Assembly: GCF_013836145.1 (NCBI RefSeq)
Contig: NZ_CP057483.1
Coordinates: forward strand, 3,782,001 to 3,846,000
DNA from: Citrobacter sp. RHB25-C09
GTDB lineage: Bacteria; Pseudomonadota; Gammaproteobacteria; Enterobacterales; Enterobacteriaceae
Reading direction: 5' to 3'
DNA length: 64,000 bases
Shown here: piece by piece, positions 51,786-60,908 of the stretch
Layout: every line of letters starts with the position of its first letter
Position numbering within the stretch: position 1 is the first letter of the stretch
Notes under the pieces: model-generated
What the model was told of the DNA's origin: nothing
Databases searched by the model: none
What the model saw: the letters and a program-made list of their open reading frames with translations, nothing else
Made by a program: the position numbers and the translations under genes

Positions 51786-52483
51786 TACTCGCCTTTCTGT
51801 TGCTGCAGTCGCGCCAGAACGTCCTGAGCAGAGCTTTTATTTGCTCCGCCAATGCCGACCTCAGCCAGACGCTCGTCCAGATCGCGACCATCGGTCACTT
51901 TCTCCAGTTGCGTCGCCGCATCCAGTCGCGCCTGACGCTCGGCCTGCCGCGTCTGGATACGCTTGAGCGATTCCGCCGCTGTAGAGACATTGGTGGTTGC
52001 GCCCAGGGTTGAGGTCGTCACGGACTGCTGTGCGCGCTGCATCGCTTCTGTGGCTTTAACCACTTCAAGCTGCTGCTCAAATTGTGAAATACGCTGGGCG
52101 GTCGCCGTCACGGCTTTCTCTACGGCATTTCGCGCGACTTCAAGGTTCGCAAGTACGTGTTCTTCAGCAGTAATCAGGTTCTCCAGACGCGCAATCTCTT
52201 CGGCGACCTCATTCACTAAGCCAGCATCGACATTTTTACTCAACGCTTCCAGGGCACGCTTTTCGAGGCTGGATTTTCGCTCGCGCAGATCCTTCAGTTT
52301 GTCATTACTCAGTTTTACCCGGGCAAGCAGATCCACACGAGACTTCCCGGCCTTATCGAGTTCACCTTTCGCATCACGAATATGCTGTTCCAGCATCCGT
52401 ACACCCTGTGCTTCTTCAATAGAAGACTCCGCCTGGGAAATCATCGATTTGCCGAGCGTGAATAAACTTTTCAAAATTCCCAT
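51785..52483 (-). CDS. yjfJ: PspA/IM30-family protein YjfJ
   Basis: 232 residues, mostly coiled coil (about 25-190), with MGILKSLFTLGKSMISQAES at the N-terminus as amphipathic membrane-binding helix. PspA relatives polymerise on damaged inner membranes. It lacks the pspBC partners, so control is different from the phage-shock operon. It is second gene of the operon, 15 bases after yjfI. Confidence 0.92.
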   Translation of the reverse strand: MGILKSLFTLGKSMISQAESSIEEAQGVRMLEQHIRDAKGELDKAGKSRVDLLARVKLSNDKLKDLRERKSSLEKRALEALSKNVDAGLVNEVAEEIARLENLITAEEHVLANLEVARNAVEKAVTATAQRISQFEQQLEVVKATEAMQRAQQSVTTSTLGATTNVSTAAESLKRIQTRQAERQARLDAATQLEKVTDGRDLDERLAEVGIGGANKSSAQDVLARLQQQKGE

Positions 52484-52498
52484 TCTGTATATTCCTTA

Positions 52499-52903
52499 TT
52501 ATGCCTGAGCGTACTCTTCCGTGATTTCAGCAAGATCCAGCGCGTTTTCTACCAGCGTTGTCATTTCGAGGGTCACATCAGCCAGTGAGGAACCTAGTGA
52601 TAATGCGCCAAAAACCACATAATATTCTTCGTTCTGCACGCGAGAGATACCCACCGAAGATAACGGTAGAATTTTTTGGTTGCGTAATAAGAATACGTTA
52701 AATTCTGCCTGATTTGGAATACGACTCACCGGACAAATAAGGGTTTCAATAATGATCTGGCGAGAAGTAAATAATACCGACAATTGCAAATCACCATAAT
52801 CATTCATTTTAATGATTATTGAATTATCGTTATCGATGAGATCTATATTCATACCATCAGCGGTACGTAGCGCATTAGCCAGCGCCTGCGGGCTCCATGT
52901 CAT
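52499..52903 (-). CDS. yjfI: DUF2170 protein YjfI
   Basis: 134 residues, DUF2170. Acidic, soluble, predicted YbjN-like alpha/beta fold. First gene of the operon yjfI-yjfJ-channel-yjfK-yjfL-yjfM-yjfC. Function unknown. The upstream gap of 125 bases to rlmB holds the rlmB terminator and an AT-rich promoter-like stretch. Confidence 0.88.
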   Translation of the reverse strand: MTWSPQALANALRTADGMNIDLIDNDNSIIIKMNDYGDLQLSVLFTSRQIIIETLICPVSRIPNQAEFNVFLLRNQKILPLSSVGISRVQNEEYYVVFGALSLGSSLADVTLEMTTLVENALDLAEITEEYAQA

Positions 52904-52989
52904 ATATTAATCCATATGTTAATTATTTAACGATTAATTATTTGTATATCTAATTTCGCCTCATATATTACGCATAACCGATAAAAAAA

Positions 52990-53011
52990 AACCATCCACA
53001 AAGGGATGGTT
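52990..53011 (-). terminator. Terminator of rlmB
   Basis: AACCATCC and GGATGGTT flank ACAAAG; on the minus strand the stem is followed by TTTTTTT. It lies 18 bases past the rlmB stop. Confidence 0.92.
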
Positions 53012-53028
53012 TATTCTGAAAAATAAAT

Positions 53029-53760
53029 TTAGCTGCGTTGACGAACGGCCTCAAAAAGGCAGATGCCCGTCGCAACGGAAACGTTGAGCGATGACACGCT
53101 GCCGGCCATCGGAATGCTGATCAGCTCGTCGCAGTGTTCGCGAGTCAGACGGCGCATACCTTCACCTTCTGCCCCCATCACTAATGCCATGCGACCGGTC
53201 ATTTTGCTCTGGTACAGCGTATGGTCAGCTTCACCCGCCGTCCCCACAATCCAGATGTTCTCTTCCTGGAGCATACGCATGGTGCGCGCCAGGTTCGTGA
53301 CACGAATCAACGGTACGCTTTCTGCTGCCCCACAAGCGACTTTCTTCGCGGTCGCATTCAGCTGTGCAGAGCGATCTTTCGGGACGATCACCGCATGGAC
53401 GCCAGCGGCATCTGCACTACGCAGGCAGGCCCCGAGGTTATGCGGATCGGTGACGCCGTCGAGGATCAGCAAGAAAGGCTGGTCGAGTGAGGCGATCAGA
53501 TCCGGTAGATCGTTCTCCTGGTACTGACGCCCCGGTTTCACGCGGGCAATGATGCCCTGATGCACGGCACCTTCGCTTTTCTCATCCAGAAATTGACGGT
53601 TCGCCAGTTGGATGACCACGCCCTGCGCTTCAAGAGCATGGATCAGCGGCAGCAGGCGTTTATCTTCACGGCCTTTGAGAATAAAAACATCCTGAAAACG
53701 TTCAGGAGCGCGCTCCAGCAGGGCCTGCACCGCATGGATGCCATAAATCATTTCACTCAT
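53029..53760 (-). CDS. rlmB: 23S rRNA (guanosine-2251-2'-O)-methyltransferase RlmB
   Basis: 243 residues, SPOUT (TrmH) family. An N-terminal L30-like domain (about 1-75) precedes the knotted catalytic domain with the motifs LDGVTDPHNLGACLRSADAAG, LVMGAEGEGMRRL and IPMAGSVSSLNVSVATGI. It methylates G2251 of 23S rRNA. In K-12 rlmB follows rnr directly; here an inserted five-gene operon separates them. Confidence 0.96.
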   Translation of the reverse strand: MSEMIYGIHAVQALLERAPERFQDVFILKGREDKRLLPLIHALEAQGVVIQLANRQFLDEKSEGAVHQGIIARVKPGRQYQENDLPDLIASLDQPFLLILDGVTDPHNLGACLRSADAAGVHAVIVPKDRSAQLNATAKKVACGAAESVPLIRVTNLARTMRMLQEENIWIVGTAGEADHTLYQSKMTGRMALVMGAEGEGMRRLTREHCDELISIPMAGSVSSLNVSVATGICLFEAVRQRS

Positions 53761-53901
53761 TAAACTTACTCGTTTTGGGCGGTGTGCGCCGGGTTAAATT
53801 AGCCGTGAGAAAACTCACATGCCCCCATTATAACCGACCCGGCCTTCAAATCGACCCTGTCAGCCTTAACCACTGACTGACACCGTCATTTAAACCACTT
53901 A

Positions 53902-54678
53902 TTAACGTAAGTGACGCTTCGCCTCCTGACGAACCCGATGCAGGACGTGATGCTTAATCTCGCTATACAAGGGATGTTCAGCAAGGGTTTCAATATTCCG
54001 TTCCCGCCCAAACGGCAGACGAATCTCATCGACGATTTTTCCCGGTTTTGCCGACATGATCAGAATACGGTCAGCCAGAAAGAGCGCCTCCTCCACGTCG
54101 TGGGTGACGAACAGTAATGTGGTGCCCGTGGACAGCCAGGCCTCACGCAATAACTCTTGCATCATCAGTCGGGTTTGCGCATCCAGCGCACCAAATGGTT
54201 CATCAAGCAGTAGCACTTCCGGGCCAGGAAGCCAGGCACGAGCCAGCGCCACACGTTGTTTCATACCACCAGAAAGCTGCCAGGGCGCATGATGTTCAAA
54301 GCCCTTCAGCCCTACGCGTTCCAGCCATAACTGCGCCTGGGCGTTGGTTTCATCTTTACGATGTTTGCCCAAACGGGGGCCAAAAGTGACGTTGTCCAGC
54401 ACCGATAGCCACGGGAAAAGATTGGGCTGCTGGAAGATCATTCCGCGATCCGGGCCCGGTTGTGTTACCGCTTTTCCCCCCGCAACCACTCGTCCCCGAT
54501 CCGGTTGATTAAATCCAGCGACCAGGTTCAGGATAGTGGACTTCCCACAACCAGAGGGTCCAAGCAGTACCACAAACTCGCCGCTGTTTAACGACAGGTT
54601 AATGTCTTCCAACACCGTAAACGGCTGCGGTTTTGCCGCAAAGGAGAGCGAGACATTTTCCAGGGTAATCGCACTCAT
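53902..54678 (-). CDS. ABC transporter ATP-binding protein, TauB/SsuB type
   Basis: 258 residues. Walker A LLGPSGCGKST, Q-loop FQQPNLFPWL, signature QLSGGMKQR, Walker B LLLDEPFGALDA, H-loop VTHDVEEAL. This is the nitrate/sulfonate/bicarbonate (TauB/SsuB) subfamily. Last gene of the inserted operon; its ATG overlaps the permease stop by one base. The substrate is not fixed by the sequence. Named neither tauB nor ssuB since its own neighbours differ. Confidence 0.9.
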   Translation of the reverse strand: MSAITLENVSLSFAAKPQPFTVLEDINLSLNSGEFVVLLGPSGCGKSTILNLVAGFNQPDRGRVVAGGKAVTQPGPDRGMIFQQPNLFPWLSVLDNVTFGPRLGKHRKDETNAQAQLWLERVGLKGFEHHAPWQLSGGMKQRVALARAWLPGPEVLLLDEPFGALDAQTRLMMQELLREAWLSTGTTLLFVTHDVEEALFLADRILIMSAKPGKIVDEIRLPFGRERNIETLAEHPLYSEIKHHVLHRVRQEAKRHLR

Positions 54679-55448
54679 TATTCTTTCCCCGCCCAGGGAA
54701 CAGCCAGACGCTGTAACCCCAGCAACAACAAATCGAGCAAGTATCCAATACCGCCCAGAAGTAAAATTCCCAGCATGACGATATCAGTGCGCAAATAAGA
54801 GCTGGCGTTGATCACCATCCAGCCCAGACCAGAACTGGCCGCAACCATCTCTGCGGCAATCAGTGACGTCCAGCCTATGCCAATGGAGAGTCTGACGGTC
54901 GTGAAGAGATCGGGTAACGCGTCGGGCAATACCACACGCATAAAGATCTGCCTGCGTGAAGCGCCGAGCGTTTGTGCCACGCGAATCCGCGAACGCCCAA
55001 TGCGGTCAACGGCTGCCGAAGCGCCGACCACCACGCTCAAAAACGTGGCAATAAAGATCAGGAAAAACTTCGATGCCTCACCGATTCCCAACCAGACTAC
55101 TGCCAGCGGGATCAGCGCAATTTTTGGCAAAGGACGAAGAAACTGAACAAAAGGATTAAGCACCGCCGCCAGGCCATCCGACATCCCCATCAACAGACCC
55201 AGAGGAATACCGATAGCAATCGCCACCGCAAACGCGCTTAGCGCACGCGCCAGGCTAATCACAATATGTTCCCACAGCGGCACCTGACGGTAGCCGTCGG
55301 CCATCAGTTCTTCCGTTGTCAGACCAATATCGGTGAGAGACGGTAACAGCAGTGAGTCAACCCACTGCCGTGTCGCCGCCAGCTGCCAGACGATAAAGAA
55401 AACCACCACCGACAACACACTGATGGCGATATGCTGACGTAATCTCAT
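54678..55448 (-). CDS. ABC transporter permease, TauC/SsuC type
   Basis: 256 residues, six membrane segments, with the family's ATPase-coupling loop AAEMVAASSGLGWMVINASS. It starts in an ATGA overlap with the binding protein stop. It forms the channel of the importer with the neighbouring ATPase. Confidence 0.9.
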   Translation of the reverse strand: MRLRQHIAISVLSVVVFFIVWQLAATRQWVDSLLLPSLTDIGLTTEELMADGYRQVPLWEHIVISLARALSAFAVAIAIGIPLGLLMGMSDGLAAVLNPFVQFLRPLPKIALIPLAVVWLGIGEASKFFLIFIATFLSVVVGASAAVDRIGRSRIRVAQTLGASRRQIFMRVVLPDALPDLFTTVRLSIGIGWTSLIAAEMVAASSGLGWMVINASSYLRTDIVMLGILLLGGIGYLLDLLLLGLQRLAVPWAGKE

Positions 55449-56446
55449 TTTGCCGCCGCTTCGCGAATGTAACGAGAATCAATCGCCGTATCCCAATTAG
55501 CCGGAATATCACGCTTACGGATCTCACCAATACCGGCAAGGAAATGGGAGGTTTTGCTCAACGCTTTGCCAATACCGCTGTCAGTGGTTTGCGTACCGTT
55601 CCCCAACCAGTCAGCGGTTCCTTGCTCGGCAAGCGTGGGATATTCCAGTCCGCCCAGGGTATTTGCAGCCGTAGTGACTGGCGCGCCAACCTCTTTGGAG
55701 ACAATCCCAGCAGCACGTTCCGGATCGTTTTTGAACTCATCCACTTTCTGCTGATGCACACGCAGGAAAGCGGTAACCGCATCAGGATACTGCTCAGCAA
55801 AGGCTTTACGCACAACATAGTTGTTGTAGATCAGATAGCCATCTTTTTGCAGATCTTTGGTCGCAAAAACCTGATGCCCACCCGAAGCTTCCAGTTCCTG
55901 AGCGAACGGTGCCCAGACATAACCAGCATCAATATCACCACGTTTCCAGGCCGCCACCATCTCAGCAGGGCGCAGCGGTAACAGCGTGATTTTGCTACGA
56001 TCCAGCTTGTTCACGCTGATCGCGGCTTCAAGGGCATACTGCGCCGTCGAATTTGGTGGATATCCGACGCGTTTACCCTCAATATCCTTGATGTTGACTA
56101 TGTCGTCTTTCCCAATCAGACGCTCATAGTTGGCTATCACCCCTGAAACACCAATAATCTCCACCGGTAATTTACGGACAATACCTGCCGTCGCCGGACT
56201 GGAGCCAAAATTGGCAATATCAATCGCATTGCTGGCGAAATAATTTAGCGCATCAGCGCCTGAAGCAAATTGCACCCATTTCACTTTCGTGTTTAAGGCT
56301 TTATCCAGAGAACCATCCGCTTTTGCCAACATTAATACCTGAGAGCCACCGCTATATGCCACCCGAACTTCAGTTGGCGTCTCAGCAAAACTCATATTCG
56401 CCCACAAACCACCCACGGCCGTTAATAATAAGAGAGTTCTTTTCAT
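55445..56446 (-). CDS. Periplasmic substrate-binding protein, TauA/SsuA type
   Basis: 333 residues from the ATG at 56446 with AGGATAAATAA upstream; the frame open to 56572 overlaps the racemase gene and is rejected. Signal peptide 1-21, cut SFA/ETPTEV. The mature part is the NMT1/SsuA-like domain, with EVRVAYSGGSQVLMLAKADG and GSSPATAGIV. TauA-type proteins bind taurine or related sulfonates; related ones bind other amino-sulfur compounds. Placed behind a racemase and a PLP enzyme, it probably imports their substrate. Confidence 0.88.
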   Translation of the reverse strand: MKRTLLLLTAVGGLWANMSFAETPTEVRVAYSGGSQVLMLAKADGSLDKALNTKVKWVQFASGADALNYFASNAIDIANFGSSPATAGIVRKLPVEIIGVSGVIANYERLIGKDDIVNIKDIEGKRVGYPPNSTAQYALEAAISVNKLDRSKITLLPLRPAEMVAAWKRGDIDAGYVWAPFAQELEASGGHQVFATKDLQKDGYLIYNNYVVRKAFAEQYPDAVTAFLRVHQQKVDEFKNDPERAAGIVSKEVGAPVTTAANTLGGLEYPTLAEQGTADWLGNGTQTTDSGIGKALSKTSHFLAGIGEIRKRDIPANWDTAIDSRYIREAAAK

Positions 56447-56516
56447 TTTATTTATCCTTTGAAGAATCCGAATATTGAGTCCGACATCGTAACGGACTAC
56501 GCCTATATTTAAGACG

Positions 56517-57224
56517 TTAGTTAATTTGCCATAACTGCGAACATCGCTCTGCCAGTGCCTGAGCCGGGTCATATGTCAGATGATGAAATGGAGTATTGAT
56601 CGCCGCTAGTGCGACAGGTACTTCTGTACACGCCAGCACCAGCTTTTGCGCCCCACGCTTAAACAATGCATTAGCCTGCCGCACTAACAACGCTCCCCCT
56701 TCAGCCAGCGCGCCGCGTTTGACGGCATAACAACCGGGTACGAACCACTGTGTCAGCTCCTCTGCTGTTGGCTCCAGCACAGTAATGCCCTGCGCAGCCA
56801 GCCTCTGCTGATACCATCCAGCATCCAGCGTGCCTTTTGTCGCGATAATGCCCACTCGCGAAGGTTTGTCATCAGACTGAGCCAATGCCTCCAGCGTGGC
56901 GTCAACGATATGCAAGATGGGCGCGTTACTCACTTCACTGAGCGCGTTATACCAGTGGTGTGCCGTATTACAAGGGATTGCAATATGGCTTGCTCCCACC
57001 TGATTTAGCGTCCTGATACCGTGTAGCAGTTGTGGTAGAGGTGACGGTCCCGTTCCTGCCAGCGCTTGCTGGCGATCCGCTATTTGCGGCACATTCCAGA
57101 CGACCATGGGGATTTGCTGCTGATCGCTTTGCGCAGGCGTGGCATCCAGCAGGCGACGTTGAAAATCCAGCGTCGCCAGGGGACCCATTCCCCCCAACAC
57201 GCCAAGCAAGAAGGGTTTAGCCAT
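56517..57224 (-). CDS. Aspartate/glutamate-racemase-family protein
   Basis: 235 residues from the ATG at 57224, overlapping the PLP-enzyme stop by 8 bases; the frame is open to 57326 only as shadow. The two catalytic cysteines are in HIAIPCNTAHHW (C85) and KLVLACTEVPVAL (C199), and the start motif GVLGGMGPLATLDF is that of PLP-independent aspartate racemases. It interconverts L- and D-forms of an acidic amino acid. Aspartate is the default guess. Given the neighbours, cysteate (the sulfonate analogue of aspartate) is worth testing. Confidence 0.88.
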   Translation of the reverse strand: MAKPFLLGVLGGMGPLATLDFQRRLLDATPAQSDQQQIPMVVWNVPQIADRQQALAGTGPSPLPQLLHGIRTLNQVGASHIAIPCNTAHHWYNALSEVSNAPILHIVDATLEALAQSDDKPSRVGIIATKGTLDAGWYQQRLAAQGITVLEPTAEELTQWFVPGCYAVKRGALAEGGALLVRQANALFKRGAQKLVLACTEVPVALAAINTPFHHLTYDPAQALAERCSQLWQIN

Positions 57225-58221
57225 GCTCCAGCACCTGCCGGTAACCAAACAGCCCCGCCGATCCCCCGGTATGGATAAAGACAATGTTCTCATCCCGGCG
57301 GAAGTGACCTTTACGAATAAGGTCAATCAACCCTGCCATACCTTTTGCGGAGTAAACGGGATCAAGCAAAATACCTTCATGACGAGCCAGCAACGTCAGC
57401 GCCTCCAGTGTCCCTTCCGTCGGCAAACCGTACCCATCGCCAACATAATCACTATTCACCACTACCGCGTGACGCGACAACTCTCCCGGTACGCCAAGCC
57501 GTTCCCGCGTACGGGAAGCCAGATTCCACACGTTCTCTTCCTGTTTTGCTTTAGGTGCCCGCACGCTGATACCCAGCACGGAAACATGGCTGTGGGTTGC
57601 CGTAAAGCCCGCTACTAATCCCGCCTGAGTACCGGTACTGCCCGTGGCATGAACGACGTGATCAATGCGCAGTCGGCGTTCAGATGACTGATACAGCAGC
57701 TCTTCAGCACAGGCGACATAACCCAGCGCTCCCGTCGGGTTCGAACCGCCCCCCGGAATGATATATGGGTTGTACCCTTGATCGCGCAACGTTGCGGCAT
57801 ACTCTTCCATTGCCTGCTGCATATCCGTGCCACCAGGCAGATGAGCAACGATTTCCCCTCCCAGCAAGTTATCGAGTAATACATTGCCAGAGCGCTGATA
57901 ATCTTCGCCAAAATCAGTCACGCGTTTTTCCAACAGCGCTTTCGCTTTTAACCCAAGCTTTGCAGCACCTGCGATTGTCTGACGGACATGGTTTGATTGC
58001 GTCGCCCCCTGGGTGATGACCACATCCGCTTTTTTCTCCAGTGCATCTGCCAGAAGGAATTCCAGCTTGCGGGTTTTATTTCCGCCACTTGCCAGACCGG
58101 TCGCGTCGTCGCGTTTAATCCATATATTTGGACCACCTAATAATTTACTTAAATTACTCAGCGGCTCCAGCGGCGTGGGAAAATGGCCAAGAGAAACTCT
58201 TGGAAAACGAGCCAGATGCAT
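57217..58221 (-). CDS. PLP-dependent D-cysteine desulfhydrase / cysteate sulfo-lyase-like enzyme
   Basis: 334 residues, fold type II PLP (ACC deaminase family). The Schiff-base lysine is K49 in ASGGNKTRKLEF; the Gly/Ser phosphate-loop ATGSTGTQAG and the C-terminal HTGGSAGLFGY are present. The opening MHLARFPR is, from memory, that of CuyA (L-cysteate sulfo-lyase) of Ruegeria, and CuyA belongs to this family, as does DcyD. So the reaction is likely beta-elimination giving pyruvate, ammonia and either sulfide or sulfite. First gene of the operon. It may be named dcyD or cuyA in other annotations; the sequence alone does not decide. Confidence 0.82.
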   Translation of the reverse strand: MHLARFPRVSLGHFPTPLEPLSNLSKLLGGPNIWIKRDDATGLASGGNKTRKLEFLLADALEKKADVVITQGATQSNHVRQTIAGAAKLGLKAKALLEKRVTDFGEDYQRSGNVLLDNLLGGEIVAHLPGGTDMQQAMEEYAATLRDQGYNPYIIPGGGSNPTGALGYVACAEELLYQSSERRLRIDHVVHATGSTGTQAGLVAGFTATHSHVSVLGISVRAPKAKQEENVWNLASRTRERLGVPGELSRHAVVVNSDYVGDGYGLPTEGTLEALTLLARHEGILLDPVYSAKGMAGLIDLIRKGHFRRDENIVFIHTGGSAGLFGYRQVLEHG

Positions 58222-58242
58222 AAGTGCTCCTTGCTATTAATG

Positions 58243-58267
58243 ATTTCAAAAAGTGAAATTCACTATA
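58243..58267 (-). promoter_or_regulatory. Promoter and dyad of the inserted operon
   Basis: A minus-strand TATAGT lies at 58267-58262. The inverted repeat ATTTCA-N5-TGAAAT at 58243-58259 covers the likely transcription start. The -35 region is poor, so an activator is possible. The 210-base gap up to rnr holds nothing else but the rnr terminator. Confidence 0.4.
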
Positions 58268-58391
58268 CACATCTGCCGAAGATGGCTAATCAAAAAGAAT
58301 AAATAACGATTACTGAAAAATGAATAAGCAACAAGAAAGGGGTAATACAGATATTGAATATTCTTATGCGGAATGACTTACAGCAAAAAAG

Positions 58392-58420
58392 AATAACCCC
58401 TTCGTCTGGAAGGGGTTATT
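58392..58420 (-). terminator. Terminator of rnr
   Basis: AATAACCCCTT pairs with AAGGGGTTATT. On the minus strand the stem is followed by CTTTTTTGC. In K-12 rnr reads on into rlmB; here transcription appears to stop before the inserted operon. Confidence 0.88.
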
Positions 58421-58431
58421 AGAAGCAATTA

Positions 58432-60870
58432 CTACGCGGGTTTCTTTTTAGCGGCACGCTTTGCTTTTGTCGCCGCCGCTATTTTTTGCGTTTTCTCAGA
58501 AGGCTTTTTCGCTTTTTTGGCCTCTTTCTTCGCCGCCTTTGGCTTTTGTTTCTTCTCACCACGGAAAGCGCTGTCTGGCTCAAAGTTCACTTTTTTGCCT
58601 GCCTGGCGGCGACGCCCGGACTTTTTACCCGCATCGCCTTTTTTCGCGTTCTCGCGCGCCGTTTTGCCGACATTACGCGGCGCACGCTCGCTGGAGATCA
58701 GGCTGAAGTCGATTTTACGCTCATCCATATTGACCGCTTCTACGCGAACTTCCACGCGGTCGCCAAGACGATAAGTCTGGCCGCTGGATTCGCCGGTCAG
58801 ACGCTGTCCAACCTGGTCAAAACGGTAGTAGTCGTTATCCAGTGAGGAGACATGCACCAGGCCATCAATAAACAGCTCATCAAGACGGACAAAGAAGCCA
58901 AAGCCGGTTACGCTGGCAATCACGCCTTTAAACACGTTGCCGACCTGATCCAGCATAAAGTCACACTTCAGCCAGTCAGAAACGTCACGCGTCGCTTCGT
59001 CAGCACGACGTTCTGCCATGGAACAGTGCTGACCCAGTTGCAGCATCTCTTCCATCGAATAGTGATAGCCGCCGGTTTCTGTAGTGTTGCCCTTATGCCC
59101 CTGCTCTTTCGCCAACAGATACTTAATGGCGCGGTGCAAAGAAAGGTCCGGATAACGGCGGATGGGTGACGTAAAGTGAGCATACGACTGCAATGCCAGC
59201 CCAAAGTGGCCCCGGTTTTCCGGATCGTAAATCGCCTGTTTCATGGAACGCAGCAGCATGGTCTGCAACATCTCTGCGTCTGGACGATCGGCGACGGATT
59301 CCAGCAACTCGGCGTAATCGCGCGGTTCCGGCTTGTTGCCGCCCGGCAGTTCAAGCCCCAATTCAGCAAGTACTGAACGGAACGAGGTGATCGCCTCGGT
59401 GGTCGGCTTATCGTGGATACGGAACAGCGCAGGCTCTTTAGCTTTCTCGACGAAACGTGCCGCTGAGATATTCGCCAGGATCATGCACTCCTCGATCAGT
59501 TTGTGCGCATCGTTACGATGGGTTTGTTCGATACGCTCAATACGACGTTCCGCATTGAAAATAAACTTGGCTTCTTCGCTCTCGAAGGAAATGCCTCCAC
59601 GCTCCTCACGGGCTTGATCCAGCACCTTGTAGAGGTTGTGCAGCTCTTCGATATGCTTAACCAGTGGCGCATACTGTTCACGCAGCTCCTGGTCGCCTTG
59701 CAGCATATGCCAGACTTTGGTGTAGGTCAGGCGCGCATGGGAGCTCATTACGGCTTCATAGAACTTATAGCCCGTCAGACGACCTTTGGTTGAGACCGTC
59801 ATTTCGCAGACCATACACAGACGATCTACTTGAGGATTCAGTGAACACAGGCCGTTAGAGAGCACTTCCGGCAGCATCGGCACAACCTGAGACGGGAAGT
59901 ACACGGAGGTGCCACGGTTGCGCGCTTCTTGATCCAGCGGCGTTGGCGGACGCACGTAATAGCTTACGTCAGCAATTGCCACCCACAAACGCCAGCCACC
60001 ACCGCGTTTCTTCTCACAATAAACCGCATCGTCGAAGTCGCGGGCATCTTCACCGTCGATGGTCACCAGCGGTAAATCACGTAAATCCACGCGCCCGACT
60101 TTGGCCTCTTCCGGCACTTCTTCTTTCAGTCCGGCAACCTGCTTCTCTACCGCCTGCGGCCAGATGTAGGGAATTTCGTGGGTACGCAGCGCCATATCAA
60201 CGGCCATACCGGTGCCCATATTATCGCCCAGCACTTCTACGATTTTACCTACCGCTTTGGTACGACGCGTCGGACGCTGGGTAAGTTCAACCACCACCAC
60301 AAAGCCCATTCGGGCGCCCATCACCTCTTCAGGCGGGATCAGGATGTCGAAGCTCAGGCGGCTATCGTCCGGAACAACAAAGCCCACGCCTGCGTCGGTA
60401 AAATAGCGACCAACAATCTGGCTGGTTTTTGGTACGAGGATACGCACGATGCGCGCCTCACGACGGCCTTTACGGTCCGCCCCCAGCGGCTGTGCCAGTA
60501 CCTGGTCGCCATGGATGCAGGTCTTCATCTGCTCGCTGGAAAGGTACAGATCGTCTTTACGTCCCTCGACGCGCAGAAAGCCGTAGCCATCACGGTGGCC
60601 AATAACGGTACCTTTCAGCAGATCGAGACGTTCCGGCAGTGCATAGCACTGACGGCGGGTAAAGACCAGTTGTCCGTCACGCTCCATCGCGCGCAGACGG
60701 CGGCGAAGCGCTTCAATTTGCTCTTCGCCTTCAATGTTGAGTTCAACCGCCAGCTCATCGCGGTTGGCCGGTTTTTCACGTTTGGTTAAATGTTCGAGGA
60801 TAAATTCCCGGCTTGGGATAGGGTTCGCGTATTTTTCTGCTTCGCGTTCCTGGAAAGGATCTTGTGACAT
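58432..60870 (-). CDS. rnr: Ribonuclease R
   Basis: 812 residues from the ATG at 60870 (MSQDPFQEREAEKYANPIPS) with GGAGGAACCTCA upstream; 14 upstream codons are rejected. Domains: N-terminal helix-turn-helix (about 20-85), two cold-shock domains, the RNB catalytic domain with DGEDARDFDDAVY (acidic metal residues, near 270-285), an S1 domain (about 640-725) and a Lys/Ala-rich basic tail. It degrades structured RNA and is part of trans-translation. It follows nsrR by 38 bases. Confidence 0.97.
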   Translation of the reverse strand: MSQDPFQEREAEKYANPIPSREFILEHLTKREKPANRDELAVELNIEGEEQIEALRRRLRAMERDGQLVFTRRQCYALPERLDLLKGTVIGHRDGYGFLRVEGRKDDLYLSSEQMKTCIHGDQVLAQPLGADRKGRREARIVRILVPKTSQIVGRYFTDAGVGFVVPDDSRLSFDILIPPEEVMGARMGFVVVVELTQRPTRRTKAVGKIVEVLGDNMGTGMAVDMALRTHEIPYIWPQAVEKQVAGLKEEVPEEAKVGRVDLRDLPLVTIDGEDARDFDDAVYCEKKRGGGWRLWVAIADVSYYVRPPTPLDQEARNRGTSVYFPSQVVPMLPEVLSNGLCSLNPQVDRLCMVCEMTVSTKGRLTGYKFYEAVMSSHARLTYTKVWHMLQGDQELREQYAPLVKHIEELHNLYKVLDQAREERGGISFESEEAKFIFNAERRIERIEQTHRNDAHKLIEECMILANISAARFVEKAKEPALFRIHDKPTTEAITSFRSVLAELGLELPGGNKPEPRDYAELLESVADRPDAEMLQTMLLRSMKQAIYDPENRGHFGLALQSYAHFTSPIRRYPDLSLHRAIKYLLAKEQGHKGNTTETGGYHYSMEEMLQLGQHCSMAERRADEATRDVSDWLKCDFMLDQVGNVFKGVIASVTGFGFFVRLDELFIDGLVHVSSLDNDYYRFDQVGQRLTGESSGQTYRLGDRVEVRVEAVNMDERKIDFSLISSERAPRNVGKTARENAKKGDAGKKSGRRRQAGKKVNFEPDSAFRGEKKQKPKAAKKEAKKAKKPSEKTQKIAAATKAKRAAKKKPA

Positions 60871-60908
60871 TGAGGTTCCTCCATTGTCAGCTCTGATGAA
60901 GATTTTCG

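Noticed and set aside
53902..58221. Attachment sites or flanking direct repeats around the inserted operon
   Set aside because: I compared the ends by eye and found none long enough to trust.
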